NCBI GenBank assembly: GCA_001319865.1
Contig: BBSL01000120.1
Span: 1 to 57,662 of the forward strand
Length of the DNA stretch: 57,662 bases
Source of the DNA: Burkholderia sp. E7m39
GTDB lineage: Bacteria; Pseudomonadota; Gammaproteobacteria; Burkholderiales; Burkholderiaceae
Direction: 5' to 3'
Below, piece by piece: positions 43,712 through 52,924 of the stretch. The notes beneath the pieces were generated by a model. It did no database searches. It worked only from the letters and a program-made list of their open reading frames with translations, and was not told where the DNA came from. The translations under genes were made by a program, and so were the position numbers. Positions within the stretch are counted from its first letter, which is position 1. Each line of letters opens with the position of its first letter.

Positions 43712-45013
43712 TCACGGGATGGATGTGTTACGTCCCGTGGCCGCCGGATAGGTCGGAGCGTGATGTCGATACTGCGGCTGCACGCGGAACGCGTTGCGCG
43801 CCGGTTCGGGCTTGGCAACGCGCACCGGGCGTGACGCCAGCAGCAGCGAAATGACGAGGGAAAGAATCAGCACATTGGACGGCGAGACCAGACGATGTTC
43901 CGTCGCGGCCATCACCAGCAGGCACACCGATGAAATCTCGACGAACCGGTACGCGGCGAAGTTTCTGCCGTGCTCCATCAACGCGCTGCGCGCGGCGCCG
44001 TTCTGGCTCCACTTGATCAGCTTCCAGTAAAAACTCAGCAGCAGCGTCAGCCCGACGATGCCGAGTTCCGCGAGGAAGTTCAGATATGAATTGTGCGCGT
44101 GCGAGTCGCTATGTTCGACGACGATATCGGACGGTATGCCGAGCAAGCCGAAGTACGACGTGACGTTGCGGATCTGGTCGTCGAAAGAACCGAATCCCAT
44201 CCCGACAATCGGGCTCTGGCGGAAATAAGTGAGCGCGCGCGGCCACAGCCATTCATAACGTATGTCGAGGTTCGCAACCTTGGCGTCCGAATTCTGGATG
44301 GTGAACGTGTAGCCCATGTAGTCTACGTTGGGCCGCACGTGGTACATCGCCATGGCGAGCGATCCGACCAGCAGGCAGGCAATCAGCGACGCGAGAATCA
44401 GGCGCTTGCGCCCGAAGTACAGATAGGGAAGAACGGCCAGCGCGCCCAGCAAAGAGCCGCGGCTGTAGGTGGAAAAGAGCATCAGGCCGCACAACGCGAT
44501 CAGCGCGAGCACGATGCGGCTGCGTTGCTGCAGATAGCAGGCGACGCCCAGGCAAAACAGCATGGCGAGGAACCCGCCTGCCGCATTACGCGCGATGAAG
44601 AAGCTACCGAAGCTATCGTCTGGATGTTTGAAGATGCTGAGCAGTCCGTTCTGTACGAGATACAACGCGTAAGGCGGAATGTTGACGACTACCGCGAACA
44701 CGAAAAAGGCGCGTAACAGCTTGTTCATGTCCCAGCGATGCGCGTAGAGACAGCCCGCGAAAATAGGCGCATACGAAATGAAGTAGTTGCCGTCCCGACG
44801 ATAAAAGTCGAATTGCGTCAGTGAATGCGGATCGTAGAGCAGCGTCGAGACCAGAATCAGTAAGGTCAAAGTCGTCAACGGCGCGATGAACGACGGGTAG
44901 CTTCTGCCGAAAAAGCGCCATGCGCAAAGAATGATCGGCAAGAATCCGACTGCGCTAACGGGCACCAGATTGGTGACGGTCAGAAATAGCGCAAATACCG
45001 ATATATAAGCCAT
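43712..45013 (-). CDS. O-antigen ligase / Wzy-type polymerase
   Basis: Membrane protein of about 433 residues of the Wzy_C (RfaL-like) type, with 10-12 transmembrane helices. The conserved periplasmic loop has YSRGSLLGALAVL, and the long loop ends in SDSHAHNSYLNFLAELGIVGL, where His and Asn are diagnostic. It polymerises the lipid-linked repeat units or ligates the chain to an acceptor. ATG 45013 has GAGAG upstream; an in-frame GTG at 45085 is an alternative. It ends 31 bp before the PAP2 gene on the same strand, so the two form one transcript. Confidence 0.85.
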   Translation of the reverse strand: MAYISVFALFLTVTNLVPVSAVGFLPIILCAWRFFGRSYPSFIAPLTTLTLLILVSTLLYDPHSLTQFDFYRRDGNYFISYAPIFAGCLYAHRWDMNKLLRAFFVFAVVVNIPPYALYLVQNGLLSIFKHPDDSFGSFFIARNAAGGFLAMLFCLGVACYLQQRSRIVLALIALCGLMLFSTYSRGSLLGALAVLPYLYFGRKRLILASLIACLLVGSLAMAMYHVRPNVDYMGYTFTIQNSDAKVANLDIRYEWLWPRALTYFRQSPIVGMGFGSFDDQIRNVTSYFGLLGIPSDIVVEHSDSHAHNSYLNFLAELGIVGLTLLLSFYWKLIKWSQNGAARSALMEHGRNFAAYRFVEISSVCLLVMAATEHRLVSPSNVLILSLVISLLLASRPVRVAKPEPARNAFRVQPQYRHHAPTYPAATGRNTSIP

Positions 45014-45772
45014 GTCAGCTCTCGTGAAGTCCAGGTGTGCGTCATGCAGATGAAGCAGCTGGCGAAGCGGCGCGGAAAGACGCACGCGCGTGATTCAGGT
45101 GCGGCGGGCCTCCGATCGCACGACCGTTGGTCCGGAAAGGAATTGCGACCTGCCTTTGAAGTGTGATGTTCCTGTATCCGGAGATCAGTGTGCAAGGCGC
45201 CGCATAAAGCCGGGAAATTGGCGCATGCATGCTGGCTTCACATGTCACGCGGAGGTTAGGCAGAAGCCACGCAGAGAACATCTTCTACATGAAAATTACC
45301 ATGGATGGCCTTTGATTCCCATGCGGAAATTGCAACTAAAAATAAACAGCCAGCATTCGTTAGCGGACGTTCCCAAAGCATCAGCGTGACCGGCCATAAC
45401 ATCAACCGATCGCGCCACGAATACCGTCGCGCAGCGTCACGTCGCTATCATCAGTTCAGAGCTTGAATCGACAGGCGCGGTGCCGAATGATTGTTCGCAT
45501 GATAGTTCGCGAATGATGGCTCGCAATCCCGGCATCGTTGTTTCGATCTTTTTTCATCATCTTGCATGGTGTGCGAGTCGTGCGCGAGCGGATGTTTCGC
45601 CGTCAACGACACTCGCAGCCGATGCAATCTGCTTCCAGCACTCCATTGCGCTGACGTATCCAACGCTCGTGCGCAACGTGCCTGGAGTTAAAGCGGCTGC
45701 TGCATCCCCTGAAATCCGTTTGAACAGCCATGAGTGACGGGGGCGGCAGACTTCAATACCAGGGAGATTGAA
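45014..45772. other. intergenic region between divergent EPS genes
   Basis: 759 bp between the ligase and the ManC gene. It has moderately AT-rich parts (45,280-45,360) and probably carries both promoters. No convincing gene or repeat seen. Confidence 0.45.
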
Positions 45773-47299
45773 GTGGACAAACAAACCACATTTGCTGAAG
45801 AACACACTATCGCGGGGACTGTCGGCGAGAAGACAACGGGCACGACCACCAAAAATGGCCGTCTCGTGCAGGTCATTCTGGCGGGTGGATCGGGCACGCG
45901 GCTTTGGCCGGTGTCGCGCGAGCAATATCCGAAGCAGCTCATCGATGTCATCGGCGATCAGTCGCTGTTGCAAGCCACCATGGGACGCATGGATGGCTTC
46001 ACGAAAACGTGGGACGTGGCAGCAGAGCCCGTGATCGTGTGCGGCGTCGAGCATGCGTATGTGACACGCGAGCAGGCGAGCGCATGCGGCGTCAAGCCAT
46101 GCGTCGTCGTCGAACCGGCGCGGCGCGATACGGCTCCCGCGCTGACGCTGGCAGCGCTCGCGGCGAGTGTCGAAGGCGATGATCCAATTCTCGTCGCCAT
46201 GCCCGCCGATCATGCCATTGCCGACATACCGGCACTGCATCGCGCAATCGAGGTAGCAGCCGTTCACGCGCAGCAAGGCGAGATCGCGACGCTCGGCGTG
46301 CCGCCGACGCGCCCCGACACGGGCTTCGGCTACATACGCCTTGGCGAGCGGCTTGACGACGGCGCGCATCGTATCGACCGCTTCGTCGAAAAACCCGCCG
46401 CCGAGCTTGCCGCGAAATACGTCGCGTCGGGCGGCTACTGGTGGAATAGCGGGATGTTCGTGGTGCGCGCTTCCGTGTGGCTTGCCGCGTTGAAGCTCTT
46501 TCAACCCGACATGCACGCAGCGTGCATTCAGGCCTACGCAAACGGCAAACGCGACGACGGTCATATCGCGCCGGGCGCGTCGGACTTCGAGCAGTCGCCT
46601 TCCGATTCGATCGACTATGCCGTGATGGAGCAACTCGGCAAGCCCGGGTCATCGTTTGCGGGCGTGGTCGTGCCGCTCGTCGCGGGGTGGTCCGATCTCG
46701 GCTCGTGGGACGCCGTGTGGGAAGCGATGGACAAGGACGAATTCGGCAATGTTGCCAATGGCCGCGTGCTGCTCGAAGGCGCGACGTCGACGTACGCTCG
46801 TTCGCAGGGCAGGCTCGTCGCTTGCGTAGGGACCAGTAACCTCGTCGTCGTCGAAACAGATGACGCGGTGCTCGTTGCGGATCGCTCGCATGTGCAGGAC
46901 GTGAAGGGTCTCGTGTCGCGCATCCGGGAAACCAGGTCACCCGAGGCGGACACGCATCGCAAGGTGCGGCGCCCCTGGGGCTTTTACGATTCGATCGATC
47001 ACGGCGAGCGGTTTCAGGTGAAGCGGATTGTCGTGAGCCCAGGTGGACGGCTGTCGCTGCAGATGCACCATCACCGCGCCGAGCATTGGATCGTCGTATG
47101 CGGCACGGCGCTCGTGACGCGGGGCGACGAACAGTTCCTGCTCACCGAGAACCAGTCGACCTACATTCCGATCGGCGTGCAACACCGTCTCGAGAACCCC
47201 GGCCACGTGCCGTTGCAGATCATCGAGGTTCAATCGGGCGCCTATCTGGGAGAGGACGACATCGTCCGTTTCGACGACAAGTATGGCCGCTGCAACTGA
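45773..47299 (+). CDS. manC: mannose-1-phosphate guanylyltransferase / mannose-6-phosphate isomerase
   Basis: A 508-residue bifunctional type II enzyme, BceA-like. The nucleotidyltransferase domain has AGGSGTRLWPVSREQYPKQ as its signature, FVEKP and GYWWNSGMF. The C-terminal cupin domain has RPWGFYDSIDHGERFQVKRI, the metal-binding MHHHRAEHW and IPIGVQHRLENPG. It makes GDP-mannose for the glycosyltransferases of this locus and supplies mannose-6-phosphate from fructose-6-phosphate. The start is GTG 45773, with GGGAG 6-8 nt upstream. It is followed by the priming transferase 53 bp downstream. Confidence 0.93.
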   Translation: MDKQTTFAEEHTIAGTVGEKTTGTTTKNGRLVQVILAGGSGTRLWPVSREQYPKQLIDVIGDQSLLQATMGRMDGFTKTWDVAAEPVIVCGVEHAYVTREQASACGVKPCVVVEPARRDTAPALTLAALAASVEGDDPILVAMPADHAIADIPALHRAIEVAAVHAQQGEIATLGVPPTRPDTGFGYIRLGERLDDGAHRIDRFVEKPAAELAAKYVASGGYWWNSGMFVVRASVWLAALKLFQPDMHAACIQAYANGKRDDGHIAPGASDFEQSPSDSIDYAVMEQLGKPGSSFAGVVVPLVAGWSDLGSWDAVWEAMDKDEFGNVANGRVLLEGATSTYARSQGRLVACVGTSNLVVVETDDAVLVADRSHVQDVKGLVSRIRETRSPEADTHRKVRRPWGFYDSIDHGERFQVKRIVVSPGGRLSLQMHHHRAEHWIVVCGTALVTRGDEQFLLTENQSTYIPIGVQHRLENPGHVPLQIIEVQSGAYLGEDDIVRFDDKYGRCN

Positions 47300-47352
47300 C
47301 GCGCCAAGGCGAAAGAAAAAGTGCACATGTACGTAGTCAAAGAGGTGTTGGG

Positions 47353-48729
47353 ATGCGAGCATTGACGGGATTCCTGGCGAGACTACTCGACGTCGCGTTG
47401 ATCGTCGCGGGCGCACTGGTCGCGTCGCAAATCCGCTTCGACGACGTGTCGCAACGCGGGTTCTATCTGGCGTTCGTCGCATTCGCCGCGGCATTTTCGC
47501 TGGCGATATTTCCTGCGTTCGGCGTGTATGCGTCATGGCGCGGGCGTTCGAAGCGCCTGCTGGCTGGGCAAATCGCGTTAGGCTGGCTGATCGTGCAGGG
47601 ATGCGCGATGGCCTTGATGTTCTCGCTGCATCGGATCGATCTTGTTTCGCGACTGTGGTTCGTCTACTGGACGGCGCTGTCGGGAAGCGGATTGATCGTC
47701 AGCCGGCTCATCATTCATAGCCTGATGGGAAGGGTGCGCAATGCGGGGCTCGATTTACAGGGCGTCGCCATCGCCGCGTGCGGAGACCACTGCAACGACA
47801 TCATTCAAAAAATGGACAGCGCGCCTGCATCCGGATTCCGGCCGTGGGCGGTCTACGACCTGCAGCGCGGCTCGGGTTGCAAGGCGCGGGTGCCGACCTT
47901 CACGGAACACAAGGAATTTGCGCGCTATGTGCGCGAACAGAACATCGGCGAAGTGTGGCTTGCATTGCCGCTGACGGAAGAGCGCGCGATCCTTAGACTG
48001 GTCGACGAGTTCCGCAATGATCTGGTCAACATCCGCTTCATGCCCGACGTGCGCGCACTCGCGCTGTTCGAAGGCAGCGTCAGCAGTCTGCTCGATCAGC
48101 CGACGATCAATCTCGCCGCGTCGCCCTTGCCGCCCAATGCGATGGTGAAGAAAGATCTGTTCGATCGACTCTTCGCGCTATGCGCGCTGCTCGCCATCTC
48201 ACCCATCCTGATCGCTTGCGCGATCGCGGTGAAGCTCAGTTCGCGTGGTCCTGTTTTCTTCAAGCAGCAGCGCAAGGGCGCCGATGGCCGCGTCTTTACG
48301 ATCTACAAGTTCCGCACGATGCGCCTGCACGAAAAGAAGGCGGGCGTGCTCGAACAGGCGAAGCGCGACGATCCGCGCATCACCCGAGTCGGCGGTTTCT
48401 TGCGGCGCACGAGTCTCGATGAGCTGCCGCAATTCTTCAACGTGCTGTGCGGCGACATGTCGGTCGTGGGCCCGCGTCCGCACGCGCTCGAACACGACGA
48501 CCAGTATCAGCACGTCGTGTCGGGTTATATCCATCGCTATCGCATCAAGCCTGGCATCACGGGCTGGGCACAGGTCAACGGATTTCGCGGCGAGACGGAC
48601 CGCCTCGAAAAGATGGAAGGGCGTGTCGAACACGATCTCTACTATCTTCGCAACTGGTCCTTCGGGCTGGACGTAAGAATCATCCTCGCAACCATCTTCA
48701 AGGGCATGCTTCATCACAACGCGTATTGA
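47353..48729 (+). CDS. undecaprenyl-phosphate sugar phosphotransferase (WcaJ/BceB type)
   Basis: A 458-residue polyisoprenyl-phosphate hexose-1-phosphate transferase that starts the EPS repeat unit on the inner membrane. Four N-terminal transmembrane helices and a CoA-binding-like region (to about residue 270) are followed by the catalytic domain. That domain has the reentrant helix (FDRLFALCALLAISPILIA), then IYKFRTMR, DELPQFFNVLCGDMSVVGPRP and KPGITGWAQVNG. The sugar is probably glucose, as in cepacian and colanic acid synthesis; that is inference. GAGGTG lies about 10 nt before ATG 47353. Co-transcribed with manC. Confidence 0.9.
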   Translation: MRALTGFLARLLDVALIVAGALVASQIRFDDVSQRGFYLAFVAFAAAFSLAIFPAFGVYASWRGRSKRLLAGQIALGWLIVQGCAMALMFSLHRIDLVSRLWFVYWTALSGSGLIVSRLIIHSLMGRVRNAGLDLQGVAIAACGDHCNDIIQKMDSAPASGFRPWAVYDLQRGSGCKARVPTFTEHKEFARYVREQNIGEVWLALPLTEERAILRLVDEFRNDLVNIRFMPDVRALALFEGSVSSLLDQPTINLAASPLPPNAMVKKDLFDRLFALCALLAISPILIACAIAVKLSSRGPVFFKQQRKGADGRVFTIYKFRTMRLHEKKAGVLEQAKRDDPRITRVGGFLRRTSLDELPQFFNVLCGDMSVVGPRPHALEHDDQYQHVVSGYIHRYRIKPGITGWAQVNGFRGETDRLEKMEGRVEHDLYYLRNWSFGLDVRIILATIFKGMLHHNAY

Positions 48730-48735
48730 GCGTAG

Positions 48736-49245
48736 ATGGACCGTGTGCTTATCGAGGCGATCGAGGCTCGCATTGTCGAACGCAGGGAAGCAGGTGCGCC
48801 ATTCATGACTCATGTCAGCAGGTTGAACAAGTCTTCGATTCAAGCGCAACCGGGTCGGCCGGAGAGTGGAGAACGCGCCGCGTCGGATCGCGAGAGTCAT
48901 TGGGACGAGCATGACGATCGGGACGATCGCCTGTGGTGTGTTCATCTTGAAGGACTCGACGACTTCATCGCCACGTCCTCACGCGAAGCGGCCGAGCGCG
49001 AGGCATCGGCCATCAATGCCTATCTCGAGCGTGCCGGACGCGGCGCCTCCACGCACGTCGTGGGCGCGCGCGCGATGGTGTGGCCTTACACGGAAGCAGG
49101 TCACGCGCGCTCGCTGGAAACCGACTGGCACGATTTGCAGTGCATGCCGCATACACAGGCGAACGCGCTTGCCCACGAAGGCCCGTTCTGGGCGGTGATG
49201 CGAAGGCTCAAGACCTGGGTCAGCCGTCCGCGACACAAGCGTTGA
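48736..49245 (+). CDS. hypothetical protein downstream of the priming transferase
   Basis: A 169-residue protein of no family I recognise, beginning 6 bp after the WcaJ/BceB gene and therefore likely co-transcribed. It has a highly charged middle (ESHWDEHDDRDDRLW), a predicted helical domain (DDFIATSSREAAEREASAINAYLER) and an aromatic C-terminal part (VWPYTEAGHARSLETDWHDL). It might regulate or modify EPS production, but nothing in the sequence shows this. Confidence 0.6.
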   Translation: MDRVLIEAIEARIVERREAGAPFMTHVSRLNKSSIQAQPGRPESGERAASDRESHWDEHDDRDDRLWCVHLEGLDDFIATSSREAAEREASAINAYLERAGRGASTHVVGARAMVWPYTEAGHARSLETDWHDLQCMPHTQANALAHEGPFWAVMRRLKTWVSRPRHKR

Positions 49246-49339
49246 TCGCGCGCCCCTCACGCGGGCTGCCCTGTTTCCGATGCCATGACCGGCGCAATGC
49301 GCCGGCGCATCGCCCAACAACGTTCACGCGGAGTTCCAC

Positions 49340-50512
49340 ATGTCGACCGGCCTCGTTTCAAGGATCGTCACGGTAGGCGCTATTTCGATGCTGGCAAGTT
49401 GTGGAGGCGGCGGCGGGTCGGGATCGGGACCATCACCGGGATCGCCGAGCGCAAGTTCGGGCGGCGCGCCGACGCTGGCGGCCGCAACGCCCCTCGCTGA
49501 CGGCACGCAGGTCGGCGACGAACACTGGCCCGCGGGATCGACGCAAACGGGCGGCAACGGGCAGGCCGTGAGCGGGCTGAATTGCGGCGCACGCGGCAAC
49601 ACGTACACCTACTCGCACCTGACCATCACGCTGAATGGCAAGCCGCTCGCGTTGCCTGCGAACATCGGCACGGTCGCACCGACGATGGCCGCGCAGACGG
49701 GTTGCGCGTATCCTGTTCATACAGACGACGAGTCAGGCAAGATCCGCATGGACGCGAGTTCGGGGGCGTCGTATACGCTCGGTCAGTTCTTTGCGGTCTG
49801 GGGCCAGCCGCTGTCGACATCGAATGTGGCCGGCCTGACGGGCCTGCCTGTCGCGCTCTACGTGAACAACGGCGGCCAGCTCACGCAATACACGGGAGAC
49901 CCCGCCAGCCTGGCGCTGCCCGCGCATGGCGAGGTGACGATCCAGGTCGGCTCGCCGCTCGGACAGATTCCGACCTTCGCGTGGACCGATCCGCCGTCTT
50001 TCGATCCGAAGCTGGTGGCGCTCAATTTTGGCGGCACGGTCGGCACACTGCACTGGGCGAACGGCAACACGTCGTCGGGCGGCACGGGCGCGAGCGTTGA
50101 CGGGCTGATCTGCGCGCCGGGAATGGCCGAGCTCTATCACGTGCATCCGCACCTTGCGATCATCGCGAACGGCCAGTGGCTCGCGTTGCCCGCGAACGTC
50201 GGCATTCTGTCGCAGTGCAACTACGAGATGCACACGCACGACTCGACGGGCATCATCCACATCGAAACGCCGAACCTGAAGACTTTCACGCTCGGGCAGT
50301 TCTTCGACATCTGGGGCCAAACGCTGTCGCGAACAAACGTGGCGGGCGTGACAGGCAATGTGGTCGCCTACATCAACGACAACGGCGACGTGCGGCAATA
50401 TATGGGCGATTTACGCAGCATCGAACTGATCTCGCATCGCGACGTTACGCTGCAGGTCGGCGATCCGCCTGTGAGCACGCTCGCGACGTACTCATGGTAT
50501 GAGCCGCAATAA
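49340..50512 (+). CDS. lipoprotein with two copies of a His-containing domain
   Basis: A 390-residue exported lipoprotein. Lipobox MLASC at residues 17-21, then a Gly/Ser-rich spacer. The rest is two homologous domains of about 160 residues. Each has a Cys-containing start, a strand with LTITLNGKPLALPANIG or LAIIANGQWLALPANVG, a Cys, an HTHD/HTDD motif, the segment FTLGQFFDIWGQ and an end with TLQVG or TIQVG. The second copy also has YHVHPH. Paired His and Asp residues suggest metal binding. I recognise no named family. GGAG about 8 nt before ATG 49340. Confidence 0.65.
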   Translation: MSTGLVSRIVTVGAISMLASCGGGGGSGSGPSPGSPSASSGGAPTLAAATPLADGTQVGDEHWPAGSTQTGGNGQAVSGLNCGARGNTYTYSHLTITLNGKPLALPANIGTVAPTMAAQTGCAYPVHTDDESGKIRMDASSGASYTLGQFFAVWGQPLSTSNVAGLTGLPVALYVNNGGQLTQYTGDPASLALPAHGEVTIQVGSPLGQIPTFAWTDPPSFDPKLVALNFGGTVGTLHWANGNTSSGGTGASVDGLICAPGMAELYHVHPHLAIIANGQWLALPANVGILSQCNYEMHTHDSTGIIHIETPNLKTFTLGQFFDIWGQTLSRTNVAGVTGNVVAYINDNGDVRQYMGDLRSIELISHRDVTLQVGDPPVSTLATYSWYEPQ

Positions 50513-50922
50513 AAGTTAGCCGGTCCGCTGTGTTGGGCGGCGGCGCACACCGAGGCGAACAACGTCGGCCAGGCGCCGACAGGGGCGCGCCTCGCGCATG
50601 CGGCGGGGGCGTTGCCGCCCGCACGCAATCTCCTTTGTTTTCAGGCATCTGAAGCCGACGTGCAACGCGCCGGCCATCGTTGGCACATGTCGTGCATCGA
50701 TAGCCGCGGGCACAACGGCGACCCGTTCATCAGCGGGTCGCCGCGCCAGCAGCATTGCTCACACTCCGAGAAAGTGTTGTTCGCCTGAGCCTGCCTGAGT
50801 TCGGTCGTGAACGTGCCGCGCGGCCCGTTCACATCGTTCCCATCAACTTCGAACGTGATGCTCCGCCACGGACATCGTCCGCATGGCGGATGCGATCGTT
50901 TGCTTATTGAATTGGAGTCCTT
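50513..50922. other. intergenic region
   Basis: 410 bp. A minus-strand frame (50641-50832, GTG start, Cys-rich) and others have no clear ribosome binding site or family. Nothing else recognisable. Confidence 0.45.
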
Positions 50923-51198
50923 ATGAAAATGAAGATCATCGCAGTTTTGCTCGCCGCCAGCTCAGCGGCACTCGCTACGCCCGCATTCGCGAGCGGTTAC
51001 GGTCCCGCGCCGTGGTATCGGCCGGACGTTGGTGCGCCCGCATCGCAAAGCGGACAGGTCGCGCAGGCGTCGTACATGCAGGAGAGCCACGCGAGCATGG
51101 CTAACGAAAGCGCCGCGAGCTTCGGCGACGACGAAATGGCGCACACGGAATCAGGCCATCGCGCGATGGCTGTGCTCGACGAACCGCTCGATCGCTGA
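50923..51198 (+). CDS. small secreted protein
   Basis: A 91-residue exported protein. It has a signal peptide of about 23 residues (MKMKIIAVLLAASSAALATPAFA, cleavage after AFA) and a short, Ala/Ser/Met-rich mature part with two Met-x-x-Glu/His stretches and no Cys. Small Burkholderia exported proteins of this size and layout (for example the DUF4148 group) are common. GGAG lies 6 nt before the ATG. Function unknown; it stands alone, convergent with the CHASE2 gene. Confidence 0.7.
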   Translation: MKMKIIAVLLAASSAALATPAFASGYGPAPWYRPDVGAPASQSGQVAQASYMQESHASMANESAASFGDDEMAHTESGHRAMAVLDEPLDR

Positions 51199-51244
51199 AG
51201 GCCGCAGATCTGTCGCGGAGTGCTCCGTTGCGGGCCTCCGCGAC

Positions 51245-52780
51245 TCATTCCGTGCGCTGGACGGGCCCGGACGGCGTCGTTTGCGCGGGCGGCACGCTCG
51301 CGTGCGGTTCATCGGCTTGAGCAGGTGCGCGGGCGGGCGCGGGCGGGTCGAACGGGACATCGCGCTTGGGCTGCGCGCTGAGGTCGAGCAGCGCATGCGT
51401 GAAGAAGCAGCCCATCACAGCCGACAGAATGATGAAAATCGCCGTGGCGTCGATGAGCAAGCCGAAGTAGCGGAATACGAGCAGGCAGCTCGCGAACAGC
51501 ATCAGGTTGAGGACGATGCCGATGATGGCCGTCGCCCTGGACACGGCCCGCACGAACGCCGCAAAGCGCGAATCGCAGTGCGGCAGATACCAGATGATCA
51601 ACAGCCCGAACGCCAGCACGAACGCGGTCTCCGCCCACTTGACCCACACCGGCCGCTGCAGGAAGCGTCCGTCGAAAATCGTCTCGATGATCTGCGCCTG
51701 AATTTCGATGCCCGGCACGAGTTCGCCCAGCGCGGTCGTGCGCATGTCGGTGAGACCCGTGCCCGTCAAGCCGACGAGCACCATCTTGTTGCGAAAGCGG
51801 TCCGCGTCCACTTTGCCTTGCAGGACGTCGCGCGCGGACACGTAGCGCTGCTGCGTGTCGCGAATCGACGCGACATGCAGCAGGATGTCGCCGTCGGGCT
51901 GCGTCGGCACGCGCACGTCGGCGACGCCCACGGCCTGCACGCCCGTCGTATCCGAAAAGACGTCGACGGCCGCCGACCGCGTGACCACACGCAGCATTTC
52001 GATCGGCATGCACGGCACCAGCTTGTCGCCGAGACCGAGGATCAGCGGAATGCGCCGCACCGTGCCTTCTTCGAGCGCGACGTTCAGCATCGCCTGGCCG
52101 TGCGCGGCGGCCTGCAATTCGGGCAGGCTCGCCAGCACGTAGCGGTAGCGCTTGACCCTGTCGATGGGATCGAGGCCGTGCACGAGAATGGGCGCGCTGC
52201 GCAGGTCGGTGCTGGTATCGAACGCGGCGTGTTCGACGGCCGCCGCGCCAAGCACAGAAGGTGTGGCGCGCAATGCGTCGGCGAGAATCGCTTCGTGGCT
52301 CGGCAAGGCTCGCAAGCCGGTTGCAAGCGCCGCGGCGGAAGCGGGCAGATTGTCGGCCACCTTGTCGGGCGAGGTCTGATCGGCTTCGGGCATGTAGAGG
52401 TCGAGCCCGATCGCGAGCGGCTTTTGCGCCGCGATGGCATCGACGAGGTTCGCGAGCCGGTTGCGCGGCCACGGCCATTGACCGACGGCTGCGAGCGTCT
52501 TGTCGTCAATCGCGACGATCGTGACTGGCTGCGAGGACGGCACGCGCGGATAACGGCGCTGATAGTGATCGAACAGCAACTGCCGCGCGGTCCCGAACGA
52601 ATCGGGCACGACGTTCTCCACCGTGTCGAGCAGCGGCGGACGCGGAAGATTGCCGGGCCATTCGCTGCAAAGATTCACGAAGCTCAGACCCAACAGCACG
52701 ACGAGCGCGACGGGGCGGCCCTGACCGGCTCGCAGCAGCTTCCTGATCAGAGTGACCCATGAGTCGCAGAAGCGTTTCAT
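51245..52780 (-). CDS. CHASE2-domain membrane sensor without catalytic domain
   Basis: A 511-residue protein. N-terminal transmembrane helix (VALVVLLGLSFVNLC), then a periplasmic CHASE2 domain (about 60-390; VTIVAIDDKTLAAVGQWPWPR, NKMVLVGLTGTGLTD, LVPGIEIQAQIIETI). Three C-terminal helices (FVLAFGLLIIWYLP, IIGIVLNLMLFASCLLVFRYFG, LLIDATAIFIILSAVMGCFF) and a short proline-rich tail follow. CHASE2 proteins usually carry a C-terminal kinase, cyclase or GGDEF output domain; none is present, so it may act through the neighbouring OmpA or FecR proteins. It lies downstream of FecR and OmpA on the same strand. Confidence 0.8.
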   Translation of the reverse strand: MKRFCDSWVTLIRKLLRAGQGRPVALVVLLGLSFVNLCSEWPGNLPRPPLLDTVENVVPDSFGTARQLLFDHYQRRYPRVPSSQPVTIVAIDDKTLAAVGQWPWPRNRLANLVDAIAAQKPLAIGLDLYMPEADQTSPDKVADNLPASAAALATGLRALPSHEAILADALRATPSVLGAAAVEHAAFDTSTDLRSAPILVHGLDPIDRVKRYRYVLASLPELQAAAHGQAMLNVALEEGTVRRIPLILGLGDKLVPCMPIEMLRVVTRSAAVDVFSDTTGVQAVGVADVRVPTQPDGDILLHVASIRDTQQRYVSARDVLQGKVDADRFRNKMVLVGLTGTGLTDMRTTALGELVPGIEIQAQIIETIFDGRFLQRPVWVKWAETAFVLAFGLLIIWYLPHCDSRFAAFVRAVSRATAIIGIVLNLMLFASCLLVFRYFGLLIDATAIFIILSAVMGCFFTHALLDLSAQPKRDVPFDPPAPARAPAQADEPHASVPPAQTTPSGPVQRTE

Positions 52781-52801
52781 GTCGGCGGCGGCTAATCAAA
52801 A

Positions 52802-52905
52802 GTCCAACGCGGCAAAGTGCAACGCGGCAAAGTCCAACGCGGCATGTGCAGCACAGCGATGTGCAACACGGCATTGTCCAACCCGGCATTGTCCAACCCA
52901 GGCGC
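52802..52905. repeat. 15-bp minisatellite, about seven units
   Basis: Seven imperfect units of GTCCAACGCGGCAAA/GTGCAACACGGCATT type, 15 bp each (one of 14 bp), at 52802, 52817, 52832, 52846, 52861, 52876 and 52891. It lies in the gap between the CHASE2 and OmpA genes, in the middle of the operon. Confidence 0.85.
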
Positions 52906-52924
52906 GGTGGTCGAAGCGCGCCGA

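Noticed and set aside
50641..50832. 63-codon Cys-rich minus-strand frame
   Set aside because: Only a GTG start with a poor ribosome binding site and no recognisable family; cannot be supported.
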